The translations under genes were made by a program, and so were the position numbers. A stretch of 64,000 nt of DNA from positions 15,964-79,963 of the forward strand of contig DATJTE010000246.1 of assembly GCA_035503715.1 (NCBI GenBank), in the 5' to 3' direction. The notes beneath the pieces are model-generated. The model was not told the DNA's origin. It saw nothing but the letters and a program-made list of their open reading frames with translations, and did not search any database. Positions 1 through 8,319 of the stretch are shown piece after piece (positions within the stretch are counted from its first letter, which is position 1; the number at the start of each line of letters is the position of its first letter). This DNA is from OAS926 sp035503715 (lineage in GTDB: Bacteria > Pseudomonadota > Alphaproteobacteria > Rhizobiales > Rhizobiaceae).

Positions 1-147
1 GCTGTTGGTAGCGCGCAATTGGACGTTTGCTTCCCGAAGCTTTACGTCCGAATTTTCCGGCTTCGGCTCATGCTTGCTACCCGTGGTGCGCGCCCAGGCG
101 GAAACAGGAGCACCTAAGCGCTGCTTCAACCATTGTTTCAGCGTCAT
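1..147 (-). CDS. 5' end of an unidentified gene, cut by window edge
   Basis: An ATG on the minus strand at 147-145 opens a frame that stays open for 49 codons to the left edge. It is preceded by an AGGAGAAG-like ribosome binding site and sits 72 bases after the stop of the upstream deacetylase-like gene, so it is probably the next gene of the same minus-strand polysaccharide operon. The visible N-terminus (MTLKQWLKQRLGAPVSAWAR) is followed by a charged stretch that could start a coiled coil, as in the sulfotransferase of the same operon. The function cannot be told from this fragment. It is inferred from start signal, frame and position only. Confidence 0.55.
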   Translation of the reverse strand, partial: MTLKQWLKQRLGAPVSAWARTTGSKHEPKPENSDVKLREANVQLRATNS

Positions 148-219
148 GATCCTTGCTTCTCCTATACGCGCACAACGCGCAGTCATGTCGCGGCGACAAC
201 GCGCGCAGCCTATCGAACA

Positions 220-1536
220 CTAACTTCCGCGAGCTTGCGCTTTAAGGTTTTCGGCAAATTCCAGATTGAAGGTCAATTGGCCATTGCTGATGGAGGCTGG
301 ATGATTGAGCAGCTGACTGGGCGCCCCAGACGCCAGCCAACTGTTCAAGTTCTCAAGGTAAAGCCGCTGGTTTCCCCCTTCGCAATAGATAGCGCCATCG
401 GGCCGCGTTTCGGGGAGATAGTTGTTCGAACCGTCCGGATTGTTGTCCCGCTCGATCTTGCCAGGACTTCCCTCGATTCCCGCGTCCCGAGCCTCAGGCT
501 CGTCGACGATGAGAATTGGGTCAACGAATCTGTTGGCATCAACGATCCCTTCTCTGAGCTTGCGCACAAGTACGGTTACGGGATCGCCATGGTGATTGGC
601 CGAACGGATCGACGGCACGATCGATTTGAGCTTGCGAAATTGGTCCACGAGGATGTCAATCGTCGCGGCTCTGGCACTATCTCGTGTGAATGCGGAAAGC
701 CGGCCGGTCCCGTGTCCGGATAAAAGCGTCAGGAGTTCGTTAGGCGCCTGTTCGCTTTTCAGCCATGCCTCGAAGCCCTCGGTGTCCCCTTGGAAAATGC
801 TCATCCGCAGCCAAGTTGAGAAGGGCGAGGCATGGAGTCCGACGCTCACATGGTTCCCAACGAGCTTCTGGAAGATGCGATAGCCATCCTCAAGTTCCAC
901 ATCCAACGGCGCCTGCGCCACCGTGAGATAGAATGTCGTTGAGATATCTCTATCCTTGTTCGCCAGAGCCAGCCCGAGTGCGGGGACGATGTCCCACGCA
1001 TGAACATCATGATAGATGTACATCGTGTGAGGCTTGAGACCGTGATCAAGATATTCGTCGAAGGGCGCCAGGCGATAGCCGTTCGCTTGGATGACATCGA
1101 GCAGAGCATGATAGCATCCGATCCATGGCGAAAACATCGGCCGCAGAATTTCCAGTGCTTCAAATGGATCGTCGGCCTCAGAGATCACCTGAAGGAGGCG
1201 CTGAACGACTTTCGCGCCAAATATATTGACGAGTTCACGCTTGGGCCGACGATGATAGCTGAGCAACAAAGCGCGTGCGCCCAATAGCCGCAGACTAAGT
1301 TCCGATTTCTTTTCCGCCTCGCCGTCGCCAATCATCGATAGTGCCAAGGCCGTAAGGTCCTCGGAATTCTCAACCCCGGACTTTGCTGCCGGACGCGGCG
1401 CCCCCTGCTTGGGAGACGAACTGATGACAGATGGTTTCAAGTAGCTTCCTGTCGGTGCAAGGCGCGAATACATATTTTCAGATTTTCTCGTGTCAAGTTT
1501 GCGTTTCCAAGCGCTTCCGCGCGGCGATGCGCTCAT
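220..1536 (-). CDS. Polysaccharide deacetylase-like protein (438 aa)
   Basis: The middle of this protein resembles the CE4 (NodB-type) deacetylase fold: a HDVH element near residues 176-179 follows a hydrophobic strand, and a GLHASP element lies near 233-238. These replace the canonical FDDG and HxxxH metal-binding motifs. The N-terminal 150 residues and the charged C-terminal 170 residues match nothing I recognise. The ATG at 1536 overlaps the upstream stop as ATGA, which is preferred over an ATG 11 codons upstream inside the neighbouring gene. The two genes are probably translationally coupled and may act on the same sugar polymer. Deacetylase activity is uncertain because the metal site is not canonical; it may be a catalytically altered member. 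Confidence 0.7.
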   Translation of the reverse strand: MSASPRGSAWKRKLDTRKSENMYSRLAPTGSYLKPSVISSSPKQGAPRPAAKSGVENSEDLTALALSMIGDGEAEKKSELSLRLLGARALLLSYHRRPKRELVNIFGAKVVQRLLQVISEADDPFEALEILRPMFSPWIGCYHALLDVIQANGYRLAPFDEYLDHGLKPHTMYIYHDVHAWDIVPALGLALANKDRDISTTFYLTVAQAPLDVELEDGYRIFQKLVGNHVSVGLHASPFSTWLRMSIFQGDTEGFEAWLKSEQAPNELLTLLSGHGTGRLSAFTRDSARAATIDILVDQFRKLKSIVPSIRSANHHGDPVTVLVRKLREGIVDANRFVDPILIVDEPEARDAGIEGSPGKIERDNNPDGSNNYLPETRPDGAIYCEGGNQRLYLENLNSWLASGAPSQLLNHPASISNGQLTFNLEFAENLKAQARGS

Positions 1537-2357
1537 TTCTTCGGCTTCGATGCCTCCTCGACCCACCATCGAGGGTGTATGAGGATGTGCATCAAACCAC
1601 TGGTTACGCGCTTGTTGAAGTGCTCGATCACCTCGTTCACGTTGCTTTTGATCGCCGTACCGCCGCGCATCAACTCCGCATACTCGATCAGATCATAGAC
1701 CCGGCCAGGATCCACCGGATCGACCCGCACCAGTCCCCACAGGCGTTTGCTGCTGTCAGAAATGTACGATTGATGCGGAAGCAAAGAAACGTCGCAATCA
1801 AAACCGACCGAGGACAGTGGTATTCGCTCAAATCCGAGATCGCCATCGAACAGCGGACTGCGTTTCATGATGGCGAGATCGGAGGTTTCGAACTCCTTCC
1901 AGATTTCGAAATTGATGACTTTGTTCTCTCGGCACACCCGTGAACCATGAGCTGATCCGAGGTTCACGGGAATGCCCAGACCACGAAGGAAGTCCAGGGG
2001 GCGGCGAAGACTTTCGGCGACGGGCGTTCCGTCAGTCAGATAGCTTTCCAACGCATTGTAATGAAGGCCTATCCGATGTCCGAGGTCGACAATCTCTCTG
2101 CATTTATCGAAAAAATCCTGTGAATAGTCGAAATAGCTGCACGTGTTGTTCAGAAAATAGGTTGAAGTGAGACCGTATTCTTTCTCCGCTCGCGCTAATT
2201 CGAGAGAATATTCGATGCTCCAATCCTCATCGTGGCGGATGCAAAAAACTTTCTCGTCTGCGTGGTAATCATCGAAAAACGCCATGCGCCCTTCGATGCT
2301 CTTCAAAAGTTTTTCATAGTCGTAATCAAGGTTTTTCTTAAAAGCCGGTCGGCGCAT
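1533..2357 (-). CDS. Polysaccharide deacetylase-like protein (274 aa)
   Basis: This protein is a compact CE4-like fold: RHDED at residues 41-45 follows a strand (KVFCI), then comes a helix and strand ending TSTYFLN, then GHRIGLHYN at 93-101. This is the arrangement of polysaccharide deacetylases, in which Asp and His residues hold a metal, although the exact FDDG and HTxxH motifs are replaced. There is no signal peptide, so it probably acts in the cytoplasm on a sugar nucleotide, lipid-linked sugar or glycan intermediate. Similar proteins occur in capsule and O-antigen clusters of other bacteria. It overlaps the next deacetylase-like gene by four bases (ATGA). The substrate is unknown. Confidence 0.75.
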   Translation of the reverse strand: MRRPAFKKNLDYDYEKLLKSIEGRMAFFDDYHADEKVFCIRHDEDWSIEYSLELARAEKEYGLTSTYFLNNTCSYFDYSQDFFDKCREIVDLGHRIGLHYNALESYLTDGTPVAESLRRPLDFLRGLGIPVNLGSAHGSRVCRENKVINFEIWKEFETSDLAIMKRSPLFDGDLGFERIPLSSVGFDCDVSLLPHQSYISDSSKRLWGLVRVDPVDPGRVYDLIEYAELMRGGTAIKSNVNEVIEHFNKRVTSGLMHILIHPRWWVEEASKPKK

Positions 2358-2425
2358 GCCTTTGATCCTTAGTCAAGAATAGCGATTGTGCTCGGCGTTC
2401 CGCTTTTGCAAATGCCGACGGTTGA

Positions 2426-5314
2426 TTAGCTAGGCTGGGGACTCAAGCCGGCAGGAAACAAAGATCTGCGGTAAGCGCGCCGTGCTACAGTCCACTGTTC
2501 GTTCGTCATTGACTGCAGCGATGCCGCGAACCCGAGTTCTTCTCCGGAATTGACGAACAGAACGTCGGCCGCGACCGCATCCCTTATCGTCTCGTTCCAA
2601 TGCACGACGAACACGACGATATTGTCCTTGAGACGCGACATCAGTGCACGCTGGAACTCTGGTGTCTGTCGAAAAATGCGGGCCGTGTGGAACACGAGCA
2701 TTGAGTTTTCGGCCTTTTTGCGCTCGTGAACACCGGCGAGGAAAAAGACCATTGAAGAGCGATCAGCGCCATTGGGCTCGTTACTGAGCGTTCTCCTGAT
2801 CTGCTCGGCTGAGCAATTTTCGAAGCCCGCTTCCTCGGTAATAGATGCGATCCATAGAACCTTGTCCTCAAGGTCATCGAAGATCGGGAGAACGCCGCCG
2901 GTATCTTCCGGTGGAAGCCAATTCGCAACCGCCCCGGTCTTGAACATGCCCACAAACGGAGCGCGGTCGTTCTCGATGATTTTGAGTAAGGGGAAAATGA
3001 CGTCTGATTTGTCCAGCGGGTGCGCGACGACAATCGACACTGTGCCAGCCGCGAGCACTCCCGACTTCAGAAGGGTTGCACCTGACATGTGCCAGGCGAA
3101 ACGGGGTATCTTAGGCCAGCTCTCCGGATTTCGTAACCAGGCATCGATGTCCCCAGATGACAGTCGGCTCCGGCGCGAGATCAAGGAGTCGTCCGGGATC
3201 AGCCAGCGATACGCTTCACCGAGAAGGAGCGGTCCTTCGTCCTCCTTTTCGAGGGCGTACTCGTCTGCGAGATTGCGGCGTAAAAGATCAAACGCGTTTC
3301 CGCTGTCAGATAGTTGCCACCGCGCATCCTCCGAAATTGATTCGGTATCCCAGACCGCATATTCGTCCGCGGTGAACTCGACGGTTGCTTCCGGAGCAAA
3401 GCTCACATCGTCGCCTCCGAATTCGGTGGTGGGAAACGCCTGATCGAAACTTTCTTCCGATCCGGCAAAAAAGACGAACTCCGCAACGGAGAGTTCTTTA
3501 CGCCTTGGCGGCAACGGCATCGCGTAAATGACCAGCCGCGACGCGAGCTCCGCCGCGATCGCCGACTTTGTCGCCATGGGAAGCCGCGCGACGCGCCAGT
3601 CGTTCAAGATGACCATGGGGTTGCGGCTGCGCGTCCTGCGGAAAACGTGCGCAAGCGCGAGGATTGCTGAAATCGCCTGCAGGGGGAGGGCTTCGATCTC
3701 AGCGTCAGAGGCAGGCGTTCGCTCGACGATTTTTCGGTTGGCAAGCGGCTCGGCCGCTACAGGCTCGGAAACGGCCCCGGGCGTGGGCTTCGCTGCATCC
3801 CCGCCGGCGGCCGATTCAGCTTCGCTTGCCGGCTCACCTGTCATGGGGAGAGGCTCGCTATCGCCTCGCTCAGCCGGCGCCGAACGAAGCTTGGCGGTGG
3901 CGAGTATACGCTCGATTATCGTTTGCGAAACGATGATCTCGCCTGCGGCGAGCTTCCGCTCGATCCACTGAACCATCTCAGCGGGAGGCGAAGCCAGATC
4001 GATTGTCGGGTCACTCGTGAGCGCCTGCTCGGCCAGTTGCGCTACTAGCGCATGATCGCGCCGCACGATTGTCAGCAAGTGCCGGATGAGGCTGTTGGTC
4101 GTCGCGCGCTGCAACACGAAATAGTAAGCACGTCCCTTCCGAAAGGAGCCCGATCTTGGTTCCTCTCCCTCGGCACTGACCGTCCACGGAAACGTGAATA
4201 CCGCAGGCCATCCTGAATCGTTGAGCCCAACACCGGCATTCGCCTGTTTTTCTGCCTTGGTATGGTCGATCGCTCCCACGATGCGGTGCGTCCTGATGAT
4301 CGCGGGCAAGTTCCTGTTTATTGAGGTGAGAAAAACAATGATCGAGCGGAGCCCGTTGAAGCTGAAACGGATGGCGAAGAACAAGATCAACAGGACGCTA
4401 TAGTCGAGCAGGTGGGCGGCATAGCCGGAGACGAGCAGCCACAGCATGACACCGATGAGCAGTGCGAAAAGCGCTGCGTAAACGAAGTGCACCAGCTCCA
4501 GAAGCTTGAGCCTGCTCTCCAGCAGATCAAGGAAGGATGACTCAACCTGTCCGGCGTCGCCATCGAGTGCGTCGTCGTCCATCGTGTCGTCGCCGTCGAC
4601 CAGCGCATACTGCAGGCGCGACCGAAGCGCCGCACCGCGGGCGCCTCCAACCGCCTCGAATTTACGCCCAAGCTCGAGAGCTCGCTGGTTCAGCGGATAG
4701 GCGAGGGCGGCAGCGAGCAGGAACATGGGCACGACAACGAGGAACAACAGAGGGGCCAACCAGACGAGCAGGCCTACACCCGCAACCAGGTAGAAAACGT
4801 TGACCGCGTTCACCAGCGCAAGTCGCACGGCCATGCCGCAGAATCGCGTTCCACTGCCAACGGAGCGCCGGAGGTCGTCGCTGTCGACGAGGTACTCCAG
4901 TGACCACCGCGCGTATGGCCCGTCGAGGTTGTTGAAATCGGTGAGGATTTGCTGGCTGAGACCAGTGTTGACTCGCCTTTCGGCGCCGATGGCGATGATG
5001 TGCGAAACGTAGCGAAATGCTGCCGAGGCCAGCAGCATGGCGATGATGACGACAACACCAAGCACCGGCGTGAGCGAAAGATCTCCGGGAAGCGCGACAG
5101 GCCGGCCGCCGGCTCCGGTTTCAAAACTGCCGATGAGTCTGACGGCCAGCATCAGCGGCAAGATCTGCAAAACAAGGCCAAGGAGGCCAAGCACTGGCGC
5201 TATGACAAGCGGCCCGACCGCGAAGCGAACGGCAACCTTTGAAAGCCACCTTGCGACTTTGCGGTAAGCCTCAACATGGCCGACAGCGACGCCGATCGTT
5301 GAAAGTCTACTCAC
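2426..5314 (-). CDS. ABC-exporter-like membrane protein with degenerate nucleotide-binding regions
   Basis: This 962-residue protein begins like a type I ABC exporter: about six hydrophobic segments between residues 30 and 335, with an RRVNTGLSQQIL-type intracellular loop near 110-125. The long soluble remainder looks like two worn ATPase domains. Around 394-408 a strand leads into ATTNSLIRHLL where a P-loop would be; near 565-572 PMVILNDW takes the place of Walker B. A second copy has AHPLDKSDVIFPLL near 755-768, SMLVFHTARIF near 867 and VVHWNETIRDAVAADVLFV near 900-920, mimicking P-loop, Walker B and H-loop. No GxxGxGK[ST] or LSGGQ is present. A Pro/Ala/Glu-rich linker interrupts the first copy. 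It may be a regulator or scaffold for polysaccharide export. The family is not recognised by name; the ABC origin is inferred from layout. Confidence 0.6.
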   Translation of the reverse strand: MSRLSTIGVAVGHVEAYRKVARWLSKVAVRFAVGPLVIAPVLGLLGLVLQILPLMLAVRLIGSFETGAGGRPVALPGDLSLTPVLGVVVIIAMLLASAAFRYVSHIIAIGAERRVNTGLSQQILTDFNNLDGPYARWSLEYLVDSDDLRRSVGSGTRFCGMAVRLALVNAVNVFYLVAGVGLLVWLAPLLFLVVVPMFLLAAALAYPLNQRALELGRKFEAVGGARGAALRSRLQYALVDGDDTMDDDALDGDAGQVESSFLDLLESRLKLLELVHFVYAALFALLIGVMLWLLVSGYAAHLLDYSVLLILFFAIRFSFNGLRSIIVFLTSINRNLPAIIRTHRIVGAIDHTKAEKQANAGVGLNDSGWPAVFTFPWTVSAEGEEPRSGSFRKGRAYYFVLQRATTNSLIRHLLTIVRRDHALVAQLAEQALTSDPTIDLASPPAEMVQWIERKLAAGEIIVSQTIIERILATAKLRSAPAERGDSEPLPMTGEPASEAESAAGGDAAKPTPGAVSEPVAAEPLANRKIVERTPASDAEIEALPLQAISAILALAHVFRRTRSRNPMVILNDWRVARLPMATKSAIAAELASRLVIYAMPLPPRRKELSVAEFVFFAGSEESFDQAFPTTEFGGDDVSFAPEATVEFTADEYAVWDTESISEDARWQLSDSGNAFDLLRRNLADEYALEKEDEGPLLLGEAYRWLIPDDSLISRRSRLSSGDIDAWLRNPESWPKIPRFAWHMSGATLLKSGVLAAGTVSIVVAHPLDKSDVIFPLLKIIENDRAPFVGMFKTGAVANWLPPEDTGGVLPIFDDLEDKVLWIASITEEAGFENCSAEQIRRTLSNEPNGADRSSMVFFLAGVHERKKAENSMLVFHTARIFRQTPEFQRALMSRLKDNIVVFVVHWNETIRDAVAADVLFVNSGEELGFAASLQSMTNEQWTVARRAYRRSLFPAGLSPQPS

Positions 5315-5501
5315 TGATCTTGCAGCTCCTTGCGCGGCAGTCTTTATCTGACCGGCAGGCTGCTGGGAACATCTTAGTTGTCACATCGCGTGCTTGTGCG
5401 CCCTCAGGGTGCTCGGCAAGGGTATCGCTTGACGTTGGACGGCAGGTGTTTCGAGGTTAATTTGCTCGCGAGGGTCGAAATTGTGCTGTTCTGGGCGTAG
5501 T

Positions 5502-6860
5502 TCATGCGTCTCCGGGCGCCCCGAGGAGTGACGCCAGCCGGTCATTTGACTGCATGGCATCGTAGCGCACCCGGTCGTCCTTCAGGACGTCGAGGGGCGC
5601 AAAGAGGCTAAGCACGCGCACCTCATGTCCGAGTTCAGCAAGCGTGCGCGTATGGCGGAAGACGCGGCGGTTCGTGGTCAACCGCTTGTTGGCGATGCAA
5701 ACGACCCTGCGCGGCCGTTCCTCTGGGAGAACCGGCCGCATGGCGTTGATGAATACATCCCGTTCGTTTTTCCAGCAGAGCGTTTTCGCGGCTGTCTCGA
5801 CGTTTTTCTTGTGCTCCGGAAGCCGGTCGAGAATGGCGCGAATGGTCTCTGCGATGGCCTGCGGCGCGCTCGTCTCGAACACGCCGCCGATACTAAACTG
5901 CTCGACCACTTCGCGTATGAAGGGCAGATTGGAAATCGCCAGCGGATGGCGGCTCATGATCGACTCAAACACGCGATTGGGCAGTGCGCTGCGATAAACG
6001 GGAATTTCCGGGTCGAGAGGGATAACCGAAATATCTGCGCCGCTGCGGTATTGCAGCAGGTCGGCTGGCGAGCGCAAAGGCAGGAAGTGAACCCGGTGCG
6101 CCACGCCCCATGCCGCGAGCTTCGTTTCCAACTCGTTGCGAACTGGCTTCGGGGTATTTCCCATTGTTGCGAGATGCACGTTTGCGGGCAAATATCTTAG
6201 CGCCTCGAACGTCTCCACGATGTAGGAGCTCATGTGCACGCTGTTGGGCAGAAGGACGAGGCGGTCATCGGGGGAAAGACCACAAGCGTTCCGGATGCGG
6301 TCGTCCGGGTGCATCACTTCGAAATCGAGACAGTTGCGCACGATAGTCGCAGGTGGAAGCTTCTTGTTTGCCGCGAACCATTCCTGAACGCCGCGCGTCC
6401 CCACAATGAGGACGTCAACCATTTCGTGGATTAGCTGTTCGTGTGCCAAGACAAGCGCGTGGCCGCTTTCCTCGCGGGAAAAAGCCTCTGCCATCCGTCC
6501 AAAGCGACCAGTATAGTCAGGGTACTCGACTGCATCGAAAACGAGGGCGCAGCCTGTCTTTTTCTTCAGGAGCCTGGCAGCCTCCAGGGCAAAGGAGTCG
6601 TGGACGATGCAGATGTCGACAGGTTCGGAGCCAAGGACGCTCTCTGTCCATTCTGCGAAACCAAAGACATTGCTGAAGTGCTGCTGCCAGGCGGTTGATA
6701 TGGCAGCAGCCGGTTCAGCAACCCGCGTTCGCGCCGGCGCAACAAGTTTCGAGCGAGCGCCGATCGGAAGCGTCTCCGCGACCGAACTCTGCGTCCCCTT
6801 CAGTCGTCGGCTTAGCCATTTGGCGACCCTCAATGTGAAATCCCACCCACCTTGGAGCAT
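5502..6860 (-). CDS. GT4-like glycosyltransferase with unusual domain order
   Basis: The central part is a GT-B, family 4-like glycosyltransferase: PVDICIVHDSFALEAARLL and ALVFDAVEYPDYTGRF belong to the acceptor domain, and a donor-binding domain follows with NRVFESIMSRHPLAISNLPF. The usual first beta-alpha-beta unit of the N-terminal Rossmann domain is not visible at the N-terminus. Instead a segment of that type (RRVVCIANKRLTTNRRVFRH, then TLAELGHEVRVL) lies near the C-terminus, about residues 385-425. This could be a circular permutation or a relic of a tandem glycosyltransferase. The gene is 20 bases downstream of the sulfotransferase and clearly in the same operon. The donor sugar and linkage cannot be predicted. 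Confidence 0.75.
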   Translation of the reverse strand: MLQGGWDFTLRVAKWLSRRLKGTQSSVAETLPIGARSKLVAPARTRVAEPAAAISTAWQQHFSNVFGFAEWTESVLGSEPVDICIVHDSFALEAARLLKKKTGCALVFDAVEYPDYTGRFGRMAEAFSREESGHALVLAHEQLIHEMVDVLIVGTRGVQEWFAANKKLPPATIVRNCLDFEVMHPDDRIRNACGLSPDDRLVLLPNSVHMSSYIVETFEALRYLPANVHLATMGNTPKPVRNELETKLAAWGVAHRVHFLPLRSPADLLQYRSGADISVIPLDPEIPVYRSALPNRVFESIMSRHPLAISNLPFIREVVEQFSIGGVFETSAPQAIAETIRAILDRLPEHKKNVETAAKTLCWKNERDVFINAMRPVLPEERPRRVVCIANKRLTTNRRVFRHTRTLAELGHEVRVLSLFAPLDVLKDDRVRYDAMQSNDRLASLLGAPGDA

Positions 6861-6880
6861 CGGTGCTCTGATGACTTTTC

Positions 6881-8149
6881 CTATGCTGATCCACGGGTTC
6901 TAGGAACGTCGGTTTCCTCGCCCGGGATAGCCTTCGAACTGAACCGGTCGACAAAATCTCTCATCGCGCAACCCAAGCCAAGCTCAGGAAAATCAAACTC
7001 CATGGCCACGAGCCGCTCGATCTGCTCCGCAGTCAACGTTTCGCGATATCGGCCGATCGACGACGCGCTGATGGCTCCCTTTGGGGAATTGCGCCATCCC
7101 GGTTGATGACCAATTTCGCCGAACGAAATTGGCGCGAGGTAGCGCTTCGCATCCTTGTGCCCTAGGTGATCCAAAACGCGCGCCATAGTCGCGTTTGTTT
7201 CAAGCACAAGCTCCTCATAGGAAATTCTCAGGTAGCCTGGGTATTCCTCGGCCTGAAGCGCGGCAGCTGTCAACAAAGACCACTGTTCTGCCGTGATTTG
7301 AAGGTTTTCATCCGCGGATATCCCTTCGTAGACAGGCGATTTTTCCCGTCGCTTCATCATCGAACTTATCGCATCACGAGGGTCTCTTACGAGGTGCACA
7401 ACCTTTAGATTCGGCATCTCTCTAAGGGCAGGCGCGATTCCGACGGCGGCGCTGGGAGAATGCTCGACAAGTACGCTGTTGCCCGGCACCACCTGGGCGT
7501 CGACGAGCCTATCCCTTATCATGCTGACGAAACCGGACCACGATGTGGCTTTCGAAGCGAGCTGCACCTTGGCATCCGTTGTTTCGTATAAATAGGCTTC
7601 GTCATTGGTAAACAAACGAAACGGGACAGGGTGATGCAAATAACCGTTGCTCAGTTGTCGCGGCTGGACAATCGGGCTTTGATGATACAATCCGCGCAAA
7701 AGCTCGCTCCGAAAGCCTTCGGGAGCGAAAAGGCCAGGACGTGAAGCAAGATTCGGTTCAGGCCCTACGACAAACGGCTCATATGCTGCCAGAAGCTGCG
7801 CGAATAAATGGCTGCCGCTGCTGCTGCCGGATGCGATCAAAAGGATCGGTGGTGCGTCGGTTGTTGGACCTTCCCGCGCGCGCGTGTAGTATGCTTTGCC
7901 ACTACCTCGCTCGCTCGCGAACGCTGCGATTTTGCGCGCTTGGCGATCGACTATCGCATCTAGGTCTCTCGCTATCGCTTGCTGGATTTCCAAGGCGGCG
8001 CTCACGCGAGCCAGTTCGCTTCCGTTGCGATCTAGTTCCCGCTTGGTGCTCCTCAGATCCTGTTTGATGCGCTTCAGGTCGAACGCTACCTTCTCCGAAG
8101 GGTGCGGTCGGGCAAGACGGTAATAGAGGCTGAGAAGAGGATTTTTCAT
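6881..8149 (-). CDS. PAPS-dependent sulfotransferase family protein
   Basis: This 422-residue protein has the two PAPS-binding elements of sulfotransferases: a 5'-phosphosulfate loop (IASGSSSGSHLFAQLL, residues 106-120) and a 3'-phosphate element (HLVRDPRDA, 252-260). It also has the later SYEEL element common in this family. The first 80 residues are charged and heptad-like (KRIKQDLRSTKRELDRNG), suggesting a coiled coil for oligomerisation or partner binding. It most likely sulfates a glycan or lipid-linked sugar made by this locus. PAPS supply by cysD and cysNC, and PAP removal by cysQ, are encoded 2-6 kb away. It heads the minus-strand operon. The family is clear; the acceptor is inferred to be a surface polysaccharide. 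Confidence 0.85.
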   Translation of the reverse strand: MKNPLLSLYYRLARPHPSEKVAFDLKRIKQDLRSTKRELDRNGSELARVSAALEIQQAIARDLDAIVDRQARKIAAFASERGSGKAYYTRAREGPTTDAPPILLIASGSSSGSHLFAQLLAAYEPFVVGPEPNLASRPGLFAPEGFRSELLRGLYHQSPIVQPRQLSNGYLHHPVPFRLFTNDEAYLYETTDAKVQLASKATSWSGFVSMIRDRLVDAQVVPGNSVLVEHSPSAAVGIAPALREMPNLKVVHLVRDPRDAISSMMKRREKSPVYEGISADENLQITAEQWSLLTAAALQAEEYPGYLRISYEELVLETNATMARVLDHLGHKDAKRYLAPISFGEIGHQPGWRNSPKGAISASSIGRYRETLTAEQIERLVAMEFDFPELGLGCAMRDFVDRFSSKAIPGEETDVPRTRGSA

Positions 8150-8319
8150 TCAAACCATTGCAGTTCATTGTGCGCGCCAACGTCATCGTACGGGACGCTT
8201 GCATCGCCTATTCAGGCCCGGCGGTGACAGTTTGATATCCTGCTCAAGACGAAAGCGAAGGGATTAGGAGGCTAACCCAGCGGTGTCAACGTCGGTAGCA
8301 GACACTGCGGACGCGTGGC

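Noticed and set aside
5412..5513. 33-codon minus-strand frame overlapping the permuted glycosyltransferase stop as ATGA
   Set aside because: The translation shows no motif and no continuation of the glycosyltransferase domain; probably chance.
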